A DNA stretch of 64,000 nucleotides, taken from contig NZ_AWFF01000109.1 in assembly GCF_000682755.1 (NCBI RefSeq), positions 61,249 through 125,248 on the forward strand, given 5' to 3'. How positions within the stretch are numbered: position 1 is the stretch's first letter; each line of letters opens with the position of its first letter. The translations under genes and the position numbers were made by a program. Shown here one piece after another: positions 1 through 8,708 of this stretch. Source of the DNA: Hyphomonas beringensis (GTDB lineage: Bacteria > Pseudomonadota > Alphaproteobacteria > Caulobacterales > Hyphomonadaceae). The notes beneath the pieces are model-generated. The model was not told where the DNA came from. It ran no database searches and saw only the letters and a program-made list of their open reading frames with translations.

Positions 1-2
1 GC

Positions 3-899
3 CTGTCCAAACGCGCGCTGTTGTGGACGGAGATGGTCACCGCCGATGCGGTTATCCATGGAGACCGCGAACGTCTGATCGGGTTCTCAGAGGCAGAGCA
101 CCCTCTGGTGCTGCAGCTCGGCGGAAACGAGCCGGCCAAGATGGCCGAAGCAGCCAGCATCGCCGAAGCCTTTGGCTATGATGAGATAAACATCAATTGC
201 GGTTGTCCGTCGGACCGCGTCCAGTCCGGAGCGTTTGGCGCGTGCCTGATGGCCCAGCCGGATACGGTGGCGGAATGTGTCAGTGCGATGCAGGCGAGCG
301 TGGCCATTCCGGTGACGGTCAAGTGCCGCATCGCGATTGATGATCTGCCGGCAGAAGAAACCCTGTTCAGCTTTGTTGAAAAAGTCAGTGCAGCGGGCTG
401 CGATGTGTTCACCGTGCATGCGCGTAAGGCTTGGCTGAAGGGGCTGAGCCCAAAGGAAAACCGGGAGGTGCCACCTCTGGATTATGGCCTCGTCTCAAAG
501 TTGAAGAGCGCGCGTCCGGACCTGACCATCCTGCTGAATGGTGGCATTCCGACAATCGAAGCCTGCCAGCAGCATCTGGAGGAATTTGATGGTGTCATGC
601 TCGGGCGCGCAGCCTATCAGACGCCGGCGATCCTGGGCGAGGTCGACGCCGCTCTTTATGCGGATGGCGCGCCCGTTTCGCCTTTTGATGCCATCGAAGC
701 CTACAAGCCTTATATGGCGGCGCGTTTGCAGGAAGGCGTGGGATTGCATGCAATGACCCGGCACATGCTGGGCCTTTTCAATGGCCGGCCTGGCGCGCGG
801 CTCTGGCGCCGCACCTTGTCTGAGCTGGCGCCAAGGGCTGGGGCGGGTCTGGATGTTCTGGACAAGGCGTTGGAAGCGGTATCCCTTCAGCGCGCATAA
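3..899 (+). CDS. dusA: tRNA-dihydrouridine synthase A, 5'-truncated by window edge
   Basis: FMN-dependent enzyme that reduces uridines in the tRNA D-loop to dihydrouridine. The reading frame is already open at base 3 (LSKRALLWTEMVTAD), so the first roughly 20 to 30 residues lie left of the window; 298 residues are visible. Diagnostic stretches are TEMVTADAVIHGD, LQLGGNEP and NCGCPSDRVQSGAFGACLM, whose GCPS cysteine (about residue 68 of the fragment) is the general acid of the Dus family. HARKAWLKGLSPKENR and the C-terminal GLFNGRPGARLWRR are characteristic of the DusA subgroup rather than DusB or DusC. It ends 86 bases before comM, and that gap carries a LexA box, so the two genes are probably not one unit. 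Family assignment is firm. Confidence 0.95.
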   Translation: MSKRALLWTEMVTADAVIHGDRERLIGFSEAEHPLVLQLGGNEPAKMAEAASIAEAFGYDEININCGCPSDRVQSGAFGACLMAQPDTVAECVSAMQASVAIPVTVKCRIAIDDLPAEETLFSFVEKVSAAGCDVFTVHARKAWLKGLSPKENREVPPLDYGLVSKLKSARPDLTILLNGGIPTIEACQQHLEEFDGVMLGRAAYQTPAILGEVDAALYADGAPVSPFDAIEAYKPYMAARLQEGVGLHAMTRHMLGLFNGRPGARLWRRTLSELAPRAGAGLDVLDKALEAVSLQRA

Positions 900-926
900 G
901 TCCTGTTTCGATTTTCATTAATTTTT

Positions 927-941
927 GTTCTTTATTTGTTC
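927..941 (+). promoter_or_regulatory. LexA (SOS) box upstream of comM
   Basis: GTTC at 927-930 and GTTC at 938-941 are separated by exactly seven bases, the direct-repeat operator of alphaproteobacterial LexA. It lies in an AT-rich stretch 45 bases before the comM start at 986, where a repressor would cover the promoter. An identical arrangement occurs upstream of recN. LexA binding is inferred from the motif. Confidence 0.75.
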
Positions 942-985
942 GAGTTTAATTGTTAACCTCTGGTTTAGACGAACTGGGGGTTGCG

Positions 986-2554
986 ATGGTTTGCCGGGTT
1001 ACGACATTTGCATTTGAGGGCGTGGACGCCCAGCCTGTCGATGTGCAGGTGCAGATGACCAGCGGCAATCCGGCCTTCCATGTTGTTGGCTTGCCAGACA
1101 AGGCGGTGGGGGAAAGCCGGGAAAGGGTGCGCGCGGCCTTCGCATCTCTCGGACTTGCCATGCCTCCCAAGCGTATCATCGTGAATCTCGCACCAGCTGA
1201 CCTGCCCAAGGAGGGCAGCCATTACGACCTTGCCATTGCGTTGGCTATTCTGGCGATGATGGGCGTAGTGCCCGGGGACCAGCTTGAAGGATATGCGGCG
1301 ATTGGTGAACTTTCGCTGGATGGGACATTGGGGGAAACGCTGGGCGTGTTGCCGGCGGCCATGGCGGCTGAGGCTATGGATCTGCAATTGATTTGTCCAC
1401 AGATCTGCGGGGCAGAGGCCGCCTGGGCCGGAGGAGGGGTGATTGCGGCTCACGGCCTGATTGCTTTGATCAACCACTTTACAGGCCGGTCTGTGATTGC
1501 CCCGCCCAAGCCGGGGGAGCTTGCGGAGGAATCAAGCGGACCTGATTTGCGAGATGTGAAAGGGCAAGAGGGCGCAAAGAGGGCACTTGAGATCGCGGCA
1601 GCCGGTGGGCACAATCTGCTTTTCTGTGGTCCGCCCGGGTCTGGCAAATCCATGCTGGCGCAGCGTCTGCCGGGTTTGTTGCCGCCTCTCTCCGCGCGGG
1701 AGTTGCTGGAGGTTTCGCAGATACAATCCGTTGCCGGATTGCTTCAGCGCGGACGCCTGTCCCGGAAGCGGCCTTTCCGCGCGCCGCACCACTCTGCGTC
1801 CATGGCTGCTCTGGTGGGCGGCGGCATCAAGGCGAAACCGGGAGAGGTCTCGCTGGCACACCATGGCATTTTGTTTCTGGATGAGTTGCCGGAGTTTTCG
1901 GCAACGGTTCTCGACAGTCTTCGGCAACCGCTTGAGGCAGGGGAGGCTGTTGTGGCGCGGGCAAATCGCCATGTGCGCTATCCCGCCCGGTTCCAGCTGG
2001 TCGCTGCAATGAATCCCTGCCGATGCGGGGGAGGGCCGGGCGCGGCTGCATGTCGTCGCGGGCCGCGCTGTGCGCAGCAATATCAGGCGCGTTTGTCGGG
2101 TCCGTTTCTTGACCGGATCGACATTTATTATGACACGCCGCCGGTTACGGCTGTGGACCTGACCTTGCCGACACCGGCTGAAGGAACGGAAGAGGTGCGC
2201 AAAAGGGTCAGCCGGGCTCGTGAAATTCAGTCTGAACGGTTCAGTGAGGTGGTTAGCGATACGTGCCGGCCCGTAAATGCCGATGCGCCTTTGCCGGAAC
2301 TGGAGAAGCATGCCGCTCCGGATGAGGCTGGCGCGGCCTTGCTGCGGCAGGCAGCCGAGCGTCTGAGCCTAACGGCCCGGGGGTATAGCCGGGTTCTGAA
2401 AGTCGCCAGAACGATTGCGGACCTGGAAGGGGCAACATCTGTGCGCAGGCTTCATGTGGCAGAGGCATTATCCTATCGGCACAGGCCGCCTGGCATGCCC
2501 GAAGCCTCCATGAGCGCCGTGTCTCAGACGGCGTCAGCCAGCCATTCCGGTTAA
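986..2554 (+). CDS. comM: ComM/YifB family Mg-chelatase-like AAA+ ATPase
   Basis: AAA+ helicase-like protein (522 residues). In naturally competent bacteria ComM promotes branch migration of the recombination intermediate during transformation. The start MVCRVTTFAFEGVDAQ is chosen over an in-frame TTG at 950 because it matches the family N-terminus and has GGGG five bases upstream. The N-terminal Lon-protease-like fold covers about residues 1-170. Walker A GPPGSGKS is near 215-222, Walker B HGILFLDELPEF near 295-306, and NPCRCGG follows, all typical of the magnesium chelatase ChlI group. The C-terminal helical lid contains LTARGYSRVLKVARTIADL. The exact GTTC-N7-GTTC box upstream suggests DNA-damage induction. 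Its stop codon lies 37 bases before the histidine kinase gene. Confidence 0.93.
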   Translation: MVCRVTTFAFEGVDAQPVDVQVQMTSGNPAFHVVGLPDKAVGESRERVRAAFASLGLAMPPKRIIVNLAPADLPKEGSHYDLAIALAILAMMGVVPGDQLEGYAAIGELSLDGTLGETLGVLPAAMAAEAMDLQLICPQICGAEAAWAGGGVIAAHGLIALINHFTGRSVIAPPKPGELAEESSGPDLRDVKGQEGAKRALEIAAAGGHNLLFCGPPGSGKSMLAQRLPGLLPPLSARELLEVSQIQSVAGLLQRGRLSRKRPFRAPHHSASMAALVGGGIKAKPGEVSLAHHGILFLDELPEFSATVLDSLRQPLEAGEAVVARANRHVRYPARFQLVAAMNPCRCGGGPGAAACRRGPRCAQQYQARLSGPFLDRIDIYYDTPPVTAVDLTLPTPAEGTEEVRKRVSRAREIQSERFSEVVSDTCRPVNADAPLPELEKHAAPDEAGAALLRQAAERLSLTARGYSRVLKVARTIADLEGATSVRRLHVAEALSYRHRPPGMPEASMSAVSQTASASHSG

Positions 2555-2591
2555 ATGAATGCTAAAGGCTTTGGGATAGGCCCTTGTCGAT

Positions 2592-4079
2592 ATGACAGAT
2601 GCGCCAGATTCCCCTCCATCCGCCTCCAAGCCGGAAGATACATTTCTGGCGACAGCCAGCCATGAGATCCGCACGCCCCTGAATGGCATCCTCGGGACGG
2701 TTTCCCTTCTTCTTGAGACAGATCTCGCACCAGCCCAGCGTGAATATGCCGAGGCCATTCGGTTGAGCGGAGCGCGTCTGCTGGAATTATTGAACAATGT
2801 GCTCGACTATGCGCGCCTTGATGCGTCTGCGGTCGAGATGGAGCCTGAGAGTTTTTGCCCGGCCCGCCTCGGCCGGGAAGTCATTGAGCTGTTGAGCCCC
2901 CGGGCGCATGCCGCCGGGCTGGACCTTGCGGCGCGTATCCTGCCGACGCCCATGCCGACCTATATTGGCGATACGGGGCGGATTCGTCAGATCCTGTTCA
3001 ATCTTGTCGGCAATGCGCTGAAATTTACGCGGCAAGGCGGGGTGCTCCTGGACATCAAGGCGTTGGATGACGGGCTGGAGTTCCGCGTCATCGATACTGG
3101 GCCGGGGATTGCCGAGGCGGATCGCCAGCGTTTGTTTGATGCCTTCCACCAGTCGAGTGCGAAAGATGCCTATAAGGATGGCGGTGTCGGGCTCGGCCTG
3201 GCCATTGTGAAGCGGTTGACCGAATTGCTCGGTGGCCGGGTGGATGTCACGGGCCAACTGGGTTTGGGCACGGCTTTTTCCGTGTTCTTGCCGCTCGCGC
3301 GTGCTGACATGCCACCGACCCATGATTTGCCGGAATTGGGCGTGACGGTCGGGTTGATTGGATTGCCTCCGGCGACCACTTTGTCGGCTTCCGTCTCTCT
3401 GGCGGCTGCGTCTGCACGGGTCGTTCTGGTGGACCCTGCCTGCGGACGGGTGCCTGCGGATATAGATATTCTGCTGATCGGCGCAGATGTCCGCGAGGCC
3501 CTGGTTAAATCCTTCGCGCGGCAAAAGCCATCCCTGGTCGTATTACGCCCTGAGGACAGAGGCGCGATCGCTCGCTTCCGAAGCCTTGGCTGTTCGGGCT
3601 GGCTGGTTCGTCCCTTGCGCGCCTCTTCCGTTGCAGAGCGTATCTATGTTGTGAAATCGGGGGAACAGGCCATTGATGAACCGGAAGCGGAAACCGGCGC
3701 AGGTCTTGTGCTGATCGCAGATGATAATCCGGTCAACGCGCTGATCGCACGACGTGCCTTGGAATCGGCTGGTTTTGCCGTCACAGTCGCTTCGACCGGA
3801 AGCGAAGCCGTGGAGAGCGCCACCAGTATGAATCCCGTGTTGATCTTGATGGATTTAAGGATGCCCATCATGGATGGCTTTGAAGCCATGCGCCGCATTC
3901 GTGAGACAGGGTCAGACGTGCCTATGATTGCCGTTTCTGCCGAAATCAATCCCGATATTGAGCGTCAGGCCCTTGCATCGGGGGCAAACGCTGTGGCTGC
4001 CAAGCCGTTGGATGCCGAAGCGCTTCGTACACTGGCTCTGAACTGGACGCGCGCTCAGTCGCATGAAGGCGCTGCATGA
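2592..4079 (+). CDS. soluble hybrid sensor histidine kinase/response regulator
   Basis: 495-residue cytoplasmic hybrid kinase with no signal peptide, membrane segment or N-terminal PAS/GAF domain. HisKA begins almost at once with ATASHEIRTPLNGIL (phospho-accepting His about residue 24). HATPase_c follows with NLVGNALKFT (N box), DTGPGIA (G1) and GVGLGLAIVKRL (G2). Residues about 243-355 look like a degenerate receiver without an obvious acidic pocket. A canonical receiver starts near 371 (IADDNPVNALIARRAL), with the phospho-acceptor Asp at about 421 in MDLRMPIMDG and the conserved Lys in AAKPLDAE. The last four bases overlap the transporter gene (ATGA), implying translational coupling. The signal sensed and the output partner are not visible; input may come through protein contact. 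A start at 2592 has only a weak ribosome site. Confidence 0.88.
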   Translation: MTDAPDSPPSASKPEDTFLATASHEIRTPLNGILGTVSLLLETDLAPAQREYAEAIRLSGARLLELLNNVLDYARLDASAVEMEPESFCPARLGREVIELLSPRAHAAGLDLAARILPTPMPTYIGDTGRIRQILFNLVGNALKFTRQGGVLLDIKALDDGLEFRVIDTGPGIAEADRQRLFDAFHQSSAKDAYKDGGVGLGLAIVKRLTELLGGRVDVTGQLGLGTAFSVFLPLARADMPPTHDLPELGVTVGLIGLPPATTLSASVSLAAASARVVLVDPACGRVPADIDILLIGADVREALVKSFARQKPSLVVLRPEDRGAIARFRSLGCSGWLVRPLRASSVAERIYVVKSGEQAIDEPEAETGAGLVLIADDNPVNALIARRALESAGFAVTVASTGSEAVESATSMNPVLILMDLRMPIMDGFEAMRRIRETGSDVPMIAVSAEINPDIERQALASGANAVAAKPLDAEALRTLALNWTRAQSHEGAA

Positions 4080-5821
4080 GCGATACACCTGCGACGCAGC
4101 CGCCCATCAAACAGCCACCCCGTGCTGTGCGTGCCCTGAGGGCGATGAAGGATCGCCGCATGGTGGCGATGATCCTGCTGGCTTTTGCGGCCGGCCTGCC
4201 CATGGGCGCCACGCTCGGTCTGCTGAATGCATGGCTGACGGAGGTCGGCATCACGCCAGCCACGATTGGTGTGCTCTCTCTTGTTACGCTGGGCTATGCG
4301 TTCAAATATCTGTGGGCCCCCCTGTTTCAGGACCCGCGCCCGTTTCCATTTCTGGGGCGCCTTGGCGCGAGGCGGTCGTGGCTCTTGGTGTTGCAAATAG
4401 CCCTCGCGGCGTTGCTGGCGCTGTTTGCTTTCTCCGATCCTACAAAGAATATGGGGCTCGTCGCCTTCGGCGCATTCCTTATCACATTGCTGTCGCCCAC
4501 GCATGATTTGCTGCTGGATGCCTGGCGCATCGAAGTGGCAAGATCTGATGTCGACAAGGACATGATGTCGGCGCTGTACCAGCTTGGCTACAAGTCTGCG
4601 GGCTTTGTTACCGGCTTCTTTGCTTTGCTGATTGCCGAACATTATGGCTGGGTCATTGTGTTCCTTATGGTCGCTGGCTTCATGCTGATGTCCGTTGTCG
4701 GCACATTGATCGCGCCAGAACCGGAATCCTCCCGCGTCCGCAGCGAAACACGCGAGACTTTTTACAAAAGCTTGCCACACAAGGTTACCCTGCCAGCCAT
4801 CGTGATCGTCGCGCTCGGCTGGTTGATCGCGTTTGGAATGATTGTGGTGTTCGTGATTCAGGCCTTCGGTCCGGAAGGGGCGTCGGGCTCTGCCTTTGTG
4901 CGGAATGAGGGGCCCTGGATTGTTGCGTTTACGGTCGTCCTGCCTGCGCTGGTTTCGGCCTTTCTGATCTACCGTAACAGGGCTCATCCTCAGACTGTTG
5001 CCATACTGGTTGACGAGGAAACGAAGCTTCAGGCAGCCCAACGTATACTGTTCCGCTCAATCTTTGATCCGATGATGGATCTGATCTTCCGCTTGCGATG
5101 GGGCGCGCTGCTCGTGCTGCTGCTGGCACTGACCTATCGCTTCACAGATGCCGTCTGGGGTTCGTTTGCCTATCCGTTTTATCTGGGCGAGAATTTTGGC
5201 GCGCTCGGACATTCTCTGGCAGATGTCGCCATTGCCTCAAAGCTCTTCGGGGTCATTGCGACCATTCTGGGCTCCCTGATGGGCGCGGTCCTGATAGGTG
5301 TGATCGGCAGGATGCCAGTTTTCTTCCTTGGCGGCGTTGTCGCAGCCGTCACGAATCTGCTCTACGCAGACCTTGCCGCAGGCGCTGTGGCGGTCGATTC
5401 CTTTCTCGCCTTTACGCATCTCGATGCGCCTCTCATCGCTCTGGCGGATTGGGGCTCCACGCTGTCGGTCAGCACGGCAGAGGCTGATCATGGCCAGCGG
5501 ATGGCGCGCCTTATGGTGACCATTTTTGCGGAGAATATCGCAGGCGGTCTCGCGCTTGTGGCCATCACCGCTTACCTGACATCTGTGGTCAATCCGCGCT
5601 TTGCTGCGGTCCAGTATGCCTTGCTTGCCTCCCTGACAATGCTGATCGGCACGCTTGGTCGCCCGTGGCTCGGAGAAATGATCGAGAAGAATGGCTTCTA
5701 CGACGTCTTCATCATCACGTTCTGGCTGGGCGGCGTTGCCGTTGTGCTCAGCGCCATTGAATGGGTTCGCCAGGCCAGGTTGCCGAAACAGGATGAGGCA
5801 GCAACATCAATTGACGCCTGA
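4076..5821 (+). CDS. AmpG-like major facilitator superfamily permease
   Basis: 581-residue inner-membrane MFS transporter resembling AmpG, the proton-driven importer of anhydromuropeptides used in cell-wall recycling. The N-terminal segment GLPMGATLGLLNAWLTEVGI followed by YAFKYLWAPLFQD matches the AmpG/PAT signature region, and DAWRIEV is the conserved motif of transmembrane helix 4 in this group. About 12 to 14 hydrophobic segments are visible. It is longer than E. coli AmpG (491 residues), mainly in a central hydrophilic loop. Coupling to the preceding kinase gene (ATGA overlap) is unusual and hints that uptake and signalling are connected. A beta-lactam-type BlaI circuit lies 3 kb downstream. 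The substrate is inferred from family resemblance only. Confidence 0.8.
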   Translation: MSDTPATQPPIKQPPRAVRALRAMKDRRMVAMILLAFAAGLPMGATLGLLNAWLTEVGITPATIGVLSLVTLGYAFKYLWAPLFQDPRPFPFLGRLGARRSWLLVLQIALAALLALFAFSDPTKNMGLVAFGAFLITLLSPTHDLLLDAWRIEVARSDVDKDMMSALYQLGYKSAGFVTGFFALLIAEHYGWVIVFLMVAGFMLMSVVGTLIAPEPESSRVRSETRETFYKSLPHKVTLPAIVIVALGWLIAFGMIVVFVIQAFGPEGASGSAFVRNEGPWIVAFTVVLPALVSAFLIYRNRAHPQTVAILVDEETKLQAAQRILFRSIFDPMMDLIFRLRWGALLVLLLALTYRFTDAVWGSFAYPFYLGENFGALGHSLADVAIASKLFGVIATILGSLMGAVLIGVIGRMPVFFLGGVVAAVTNLLYADLAAGAVAVDSFLAFTHLDAPLIALADWGSTLSVSTAEADHGQRMARLMVTIFAENIAGGLALVAITAYLTSVVNPRFAAVQYALLASLTMLIGTLGRPWLGEMIEKNGFYDVFIITFWLGGVAVVLSAIEWVRQARLPKQDEAATSIDA

Positions 5822-5891
5822 CAAATGCGGTTTCGGCTGGTGCCTTGATGGCGTCCTTGCTTAAACACGGACTGCTGAACAGGAGATCGCC

Positions 5892-6365
5892 ATGCGTATT
5901 TTGATTGCCGCTGCGGCTTTGGCGCTTTTGCCCATAGCTTGCGTATCTCAGCCTCCCATGCCTGATGCGAGCCTTTCCGAGGCTCAGCAGGCCGAAGACA
6001 TGGCTGCGATCACTGCACTGCTGGAGGCGCAGGATGAGGCTTGGAACCGCGGAGATATTCCGGGGTTCATGGCGGGGTACTGGAAGTCCCCCGATTTGCG
6101 TTTCGCCTCCGGCGGCAACATTGTACGGGGATGGCAGGCGACACTCGACCGCTATGTGGCGCGGTACGGATCAGCTGACACGATGGGCCATCTGACGACA
6201 TATGACAATGAGATCGTTCTGCTCTCTTCTGACGCGGCCGTTGTGCATGGCCGCTGGAAGCTGGACATGAACGGGGCCGAGCCATCCGGGCTCTACACGC
6301 TCGTGCTGCGCAAAATCGCGGGGCAGTGGCGCATCACATCCGATACGACCACCTCTGCGGACTGA
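5892..6365 (+). CDS. NTF2-like (DUF4440-type) lipoprotein
   Basis: 157-residue secreted protein with an N-terminal lipoprotein signal (ALALLPIAC, Cys at residue 17). The mature part is an NTF2-like cone fold: AAITALLEAQDEAWNRGDIPG, then YWKSPDLRFASGG, DRYVARYG and WKLDMNGAEPSGLYTLV, which match DUF4440/SnoaL-like proteins used for ligand binding or minor enzymatic roles. A good ribosome site (AGGAG) precedes the ATG. It follows the AmpG-like gene by 70 bases and may be cotranscribed. A specific function cannot be assigned. Confidence 0.8.
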   Translation: MRILIAAAALALLPIACVSQPPMPDASLSEAQQAEDMAAITALLEAQDEAWNRGDIPGFMAGYWKSPDLRFASGGNIVRGWQATLDRYVARYGSADTMGHLTTYDNEIVLLSSDAAVVHGRWKLDMNGAEPSGLYTLVLRKIAGQWRITSDTTTSAD

Positions 6366-6468
6366 GGCCCGGCGCCGCCATTATCCTCCCGTCTCTGACT
6401 TGGCAGAGGCAACCGAAGCGGGCAAAACCGCAAGGCTTTGACTTTGGGACGCAGGGACGGGACGACCA

Positions 6469-7353
6469 ATGGGACGCGCGACACTCGATACGGAAACGCA
6501 TAATTCTGGCCTGGAACGGGCAATTGAAAGACCGTGGTTCCTGCGGACAATCATTTCTCTGATTATCCTGAATGCGGTCATTCTGGGTGTGCTTACTTAT
6601 CACGCCAGCTTGTCGCCTGAACTCGTTCACCTGCTGGAGCTTCTCGACCACGGCATCACCTGGGTCTTCGCTGCCGAGATTCTGTTGAAGCTCGTAGTCT
6701 ACAGGTTGCACTTCTTTAAGTCGGCCTGGAACTGGTTTGATTTCATTGTCGTCGGGGTGTCGCTTGTGCCGGGCGGCACTGCGTTCAGCGTGCTTCGGGC
6801 GTTGCGTGTGCTCCGGGTGCTGCGTCTTCTGCATGTCGTGCCGATGATGCGCCGGATTACAGAGGCGCTGATGAAGGCCCTGCCGGGCATGGGGGCCATC
6901 TTTGCGGTGTTGGCACTGGTTACCTATGTGGCTGCCGTCATGGCCACGAACATGTACGGCAATACGGACAATGAGGAAGTGGCACTTCTGTTCGGTGATC
7001 TGCCGAGCTCGGCCTATTCGTTGTTCCAGGTCATGACGATGGATGGTTGGCGATTTGAAGTTGTCCAGAAGGTGATCGATGACGGCCACCCCTATGCCTG
7101 GGTGTTCTTCCTGATTTTCATCTTCATCGCCAGTTTCGCCATCCTCAACTTGTTCATAGCGCTGGTCGTGGATTCGCTGGCGGCGGAGCAGCAGGCCATT
7201 CTGGAAGAGGGGCTTGAAGACATTGAGGATGATCTGGAGGAAGAGCTGGAGACTGCGGAACTCGGGCGCTCGGCCATCCTGACGGCCATTCAGGAGATGC
7301 GGGCGGAACTTGCAGACCTGAGGTCTGTGGTCGAAAGACAGTCCAGAGATTAG
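6469..7353 (+). CDS. voltage-gated cation channel, bacterial NaV/CaV type
   Basis: 294-residue six-helix ion transporter of the bacterial single-domain voltage-gated channel family, expected to act as a homotetramer in the inner membrane. S1 spans about 25-44. S4 carries four arginines at three-residue spacing (R110, R113, R116, R119). The pore region FQVMTMDGWRFE holds the selectivity filter at about 190-195, followed by S6 (FFLIFIFIASFAILNLFIALVV). The C-terminal tail is strongly acidic and predicted coiled coil, as in NaChBac relatives. Known sodium channels have T-L-E-S-W; here it is T-M-D-G-W followed by Arg, so ion preference is uncertain. The ribosome site is weak. No obvious operon partner. 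Confidence 0.88.
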   Translation: MGRATLDTETHNSGLERAIERPWFLRTIISLIILNAVILGVLTYHASLSPELVHLLELLDHGITWVFAAEILLKLVVYRLHFFKSAWNWFDFIVVGVSLVPGGTAFSVLRALRVLRVLRLLHVVPMMRRITEALMKALPGMGAIFAVLALVTYVAAVMATNMYGNTDNEEVALLFGDLPSSAYSLFQVMTMDGWRFEVVQKVIDDGHPYAWVFFLIFIFIASFAILNLFIALVVDSLAAEQQAILEEGLEDIEDDLEEELETAELGRSAILTAIQEMRAELADLRSVVERQSRD

Positions 7354-7500
7354 CCGTATTCTGCCAGTCCCTTCTACCGGGAATGTCTATACATTGAATT
7401 TCAAAAGAATTTCATGCATCCGCGTGTGAGCAAGGCTTCACGAAACTGTCAGCATGACGCGCTCCCATATTTCTGAAAATCGGGTATATGGAGAATAGAC

Positions 7501-8208
7501 ATGTCTCTCTGGGCAAGACTTCTTGAGGGCGGACGGCGCTTGTTCGACCCTGATGCCACCTCTGGCGAAGACGCCAGTGGGGAGTTTGCGTGTGCGCCAG
7601 ACCCGAACGATGTCGGCTTTACCGCCGCTGTTGTCGGGCTCGGGGCGAAACTGGCTGCGGCTGATGGCAATGTCTCCGACAAGGAAATCATGGTGTTCTC
7701 GCGCGTTTTCCGCGCTGCACCGGAGGATGCTGACAGTGTTCGCCGCGTGTTCAACATCGCGCGGCAGACTGTGCGCGGCTATCAGGGCTATGCCCGCAAG
7801 ATCGGCCGGAAGTATCATGACCGCCCATGCCTGCTGGAAGGCGTGTTGGACGGCCTGTTCCAGATCGCCGGGGCAGATGGCGTCGTGACCACTGAGGAAA
7901 TGGAGTATCTGGAGACCGTGTCGCAAGCCTTTGGCTTTGACGAGGCGACTTTCCGGCGGATCCGCGCTAGCCATCTGGGGCCGGACAAGGAAGACCCGTA
8001 CTTCATTCTTGGGGTGCAGCATGATGCGGCGTTCGACGATATCCGAGCCGCCTATCGCCGTTTGATGGCAGATAATCACCCGGACCGTGTGGTTCAGATG
8101 GGCGCTCCGAGAGAGTTTGAGGATGCGGCCCATGCCAAGGCAGCGGCGATTACGGCCGCGTATGCCCAGATTCGCACTGAACGCGGCCTTATTGTGCGGC
8201 CGGATTAG
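7501..8208 (+). CDS. TerB-DnaJ (DjlA-like) co-chaperone, apparently soluble
   Basis: 235-residue protein joining a TerB-like helical domain (about 40-155, with AAADGNVSDKE and AGADGVVTTEEMEYL, two acidic metal-binding-type repeats) to a C-terminal J domain (about 165-230). The J-domain HPD motif is present in ADNHPDRVV, so it should stimulate the ATPase of DnaK. This is the DjlA layout, but the usual N-terminal membrane helix is missing: the first 40 residues are hydrophilic. The start has GGAGA seven bases upstream. Cysteine PCLLEG and the linker length are unremarkable. It stands between the channel gene and a small membrane protein with no clear operon. Confidence 0.85.
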   Translation: MSLWARLLEGGRRLFDPDATSGEDASGEFACAPDPNDVGFTAAVVGLGAKLAAADGNVSDKEIMVFSRVFRAAPEDADSVRRVFNIARQTVRGYQGYARKIGRKYHDRPCLLEGVLDGLFQIAGADGVVTTEEMEYLETVSQAFGFDEATFRRIRASHLGPDKEDPYFILGVQHDAAFDDIRAAYRRLMADNHPDRVVQMGAPREFEDAAHAKAAAITAAYAQIRTERGLIVRPD

Positions 8209-8310
8209 GCTTTTCACCGGGCATCCTGCCTTTCTTACAAGGATTTGAGGTGGCTTTACATTGACGTGAGGCCCTGATGACGCCATCTTTTGGGGGAACA
8301 AGAGGATCAG

Positions 8311-8589
8311 ATGACCCGCACAGCTTCCCAAACGGCTCGCATGAACCTGTCAGATGCCCTGTCAGGTGTAATTGGCTTATTCGCTCAGCTTGGCATTGGC
8401 GTGCTCCTCGTTCTTTTTGCAGGCCTGCTGGCCGTCATGACGGCGATCGCGGGTGTGCTTCTGGCATCTGCCGCTCTGGTCATGCGCTTTGCCAATCGTC
8501 GCAGCGCATCTCCCATCACGCCGTCGGGCGAGTCTGACCCTATGACGCTTGAAGCCCGCCGCACCCCGCGCGGCTGGACGGTCGAATAG
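8311..8589 (+). CDS. small membrane protein of unknown function
   Basis: 92-residue protein with one long or two adjacent membrane helices (GLFAQLGIGVLLVLFAGLLA and GVLLASAALVMRFANRR) and a polar C-terminus ending RRTPRGWTVE. The start at 8311 is preferred over 8290 because AGAGGA lies about five bases before it. I do not recognise a family. It precedes blaI by 119 bases but is probably on a separate transcript, since blaI has its own promoter and operator. Confidence 0.6.
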   Translation: MTRTASQTARMNLSDALSGVIGLFAQLGIGVLLVLFAGLLAVMTAIAGVLLASAALVMRFANRRSASPITPSGESDPMTLEARRTPRGWTVE

Positions 8590-8652
8590 ATCCCACCACT
8601 CCTGGCTTTCTTGAAATAAAAATTCGCCGGAAGAAATTGCGGCTGGTTTCAC

Positions 8653-8680
8653 TTGACGTGAGTGCGCTACATATGTAGCG
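8653..8680 (+). promoter_or_regulatory. blaI promoter element with BlaI/CopY-type operator
   Basis: A -35-like TTGACG (8653-8658) is followed by a perfect 16-base palindrome CGCTACATATGTAGCG (8665-8680). Its core TACATATGTA fits the TACA-N2-TGTA box bound by BlaI/MecI/CopY-family repressors. It lies 28 bases before the blaI start, the usual place for negative autoregulation. The -10 element is not clear (TAGCGT at 8676-8681 fits 17-base spacing). Confidence 0.75.
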
Positions 8681-8708
8681 TATCGGTGACGATGATAGTG
8701 AGGTCGCC

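Noticed and set aside
8261..8270. TTGACGTGAG repeated at 8261 and 8653 as a shared promoter
   Set aside because: Only the -35-like part is shared and no -10 or palindrome accompanies the first copy; likely chance.
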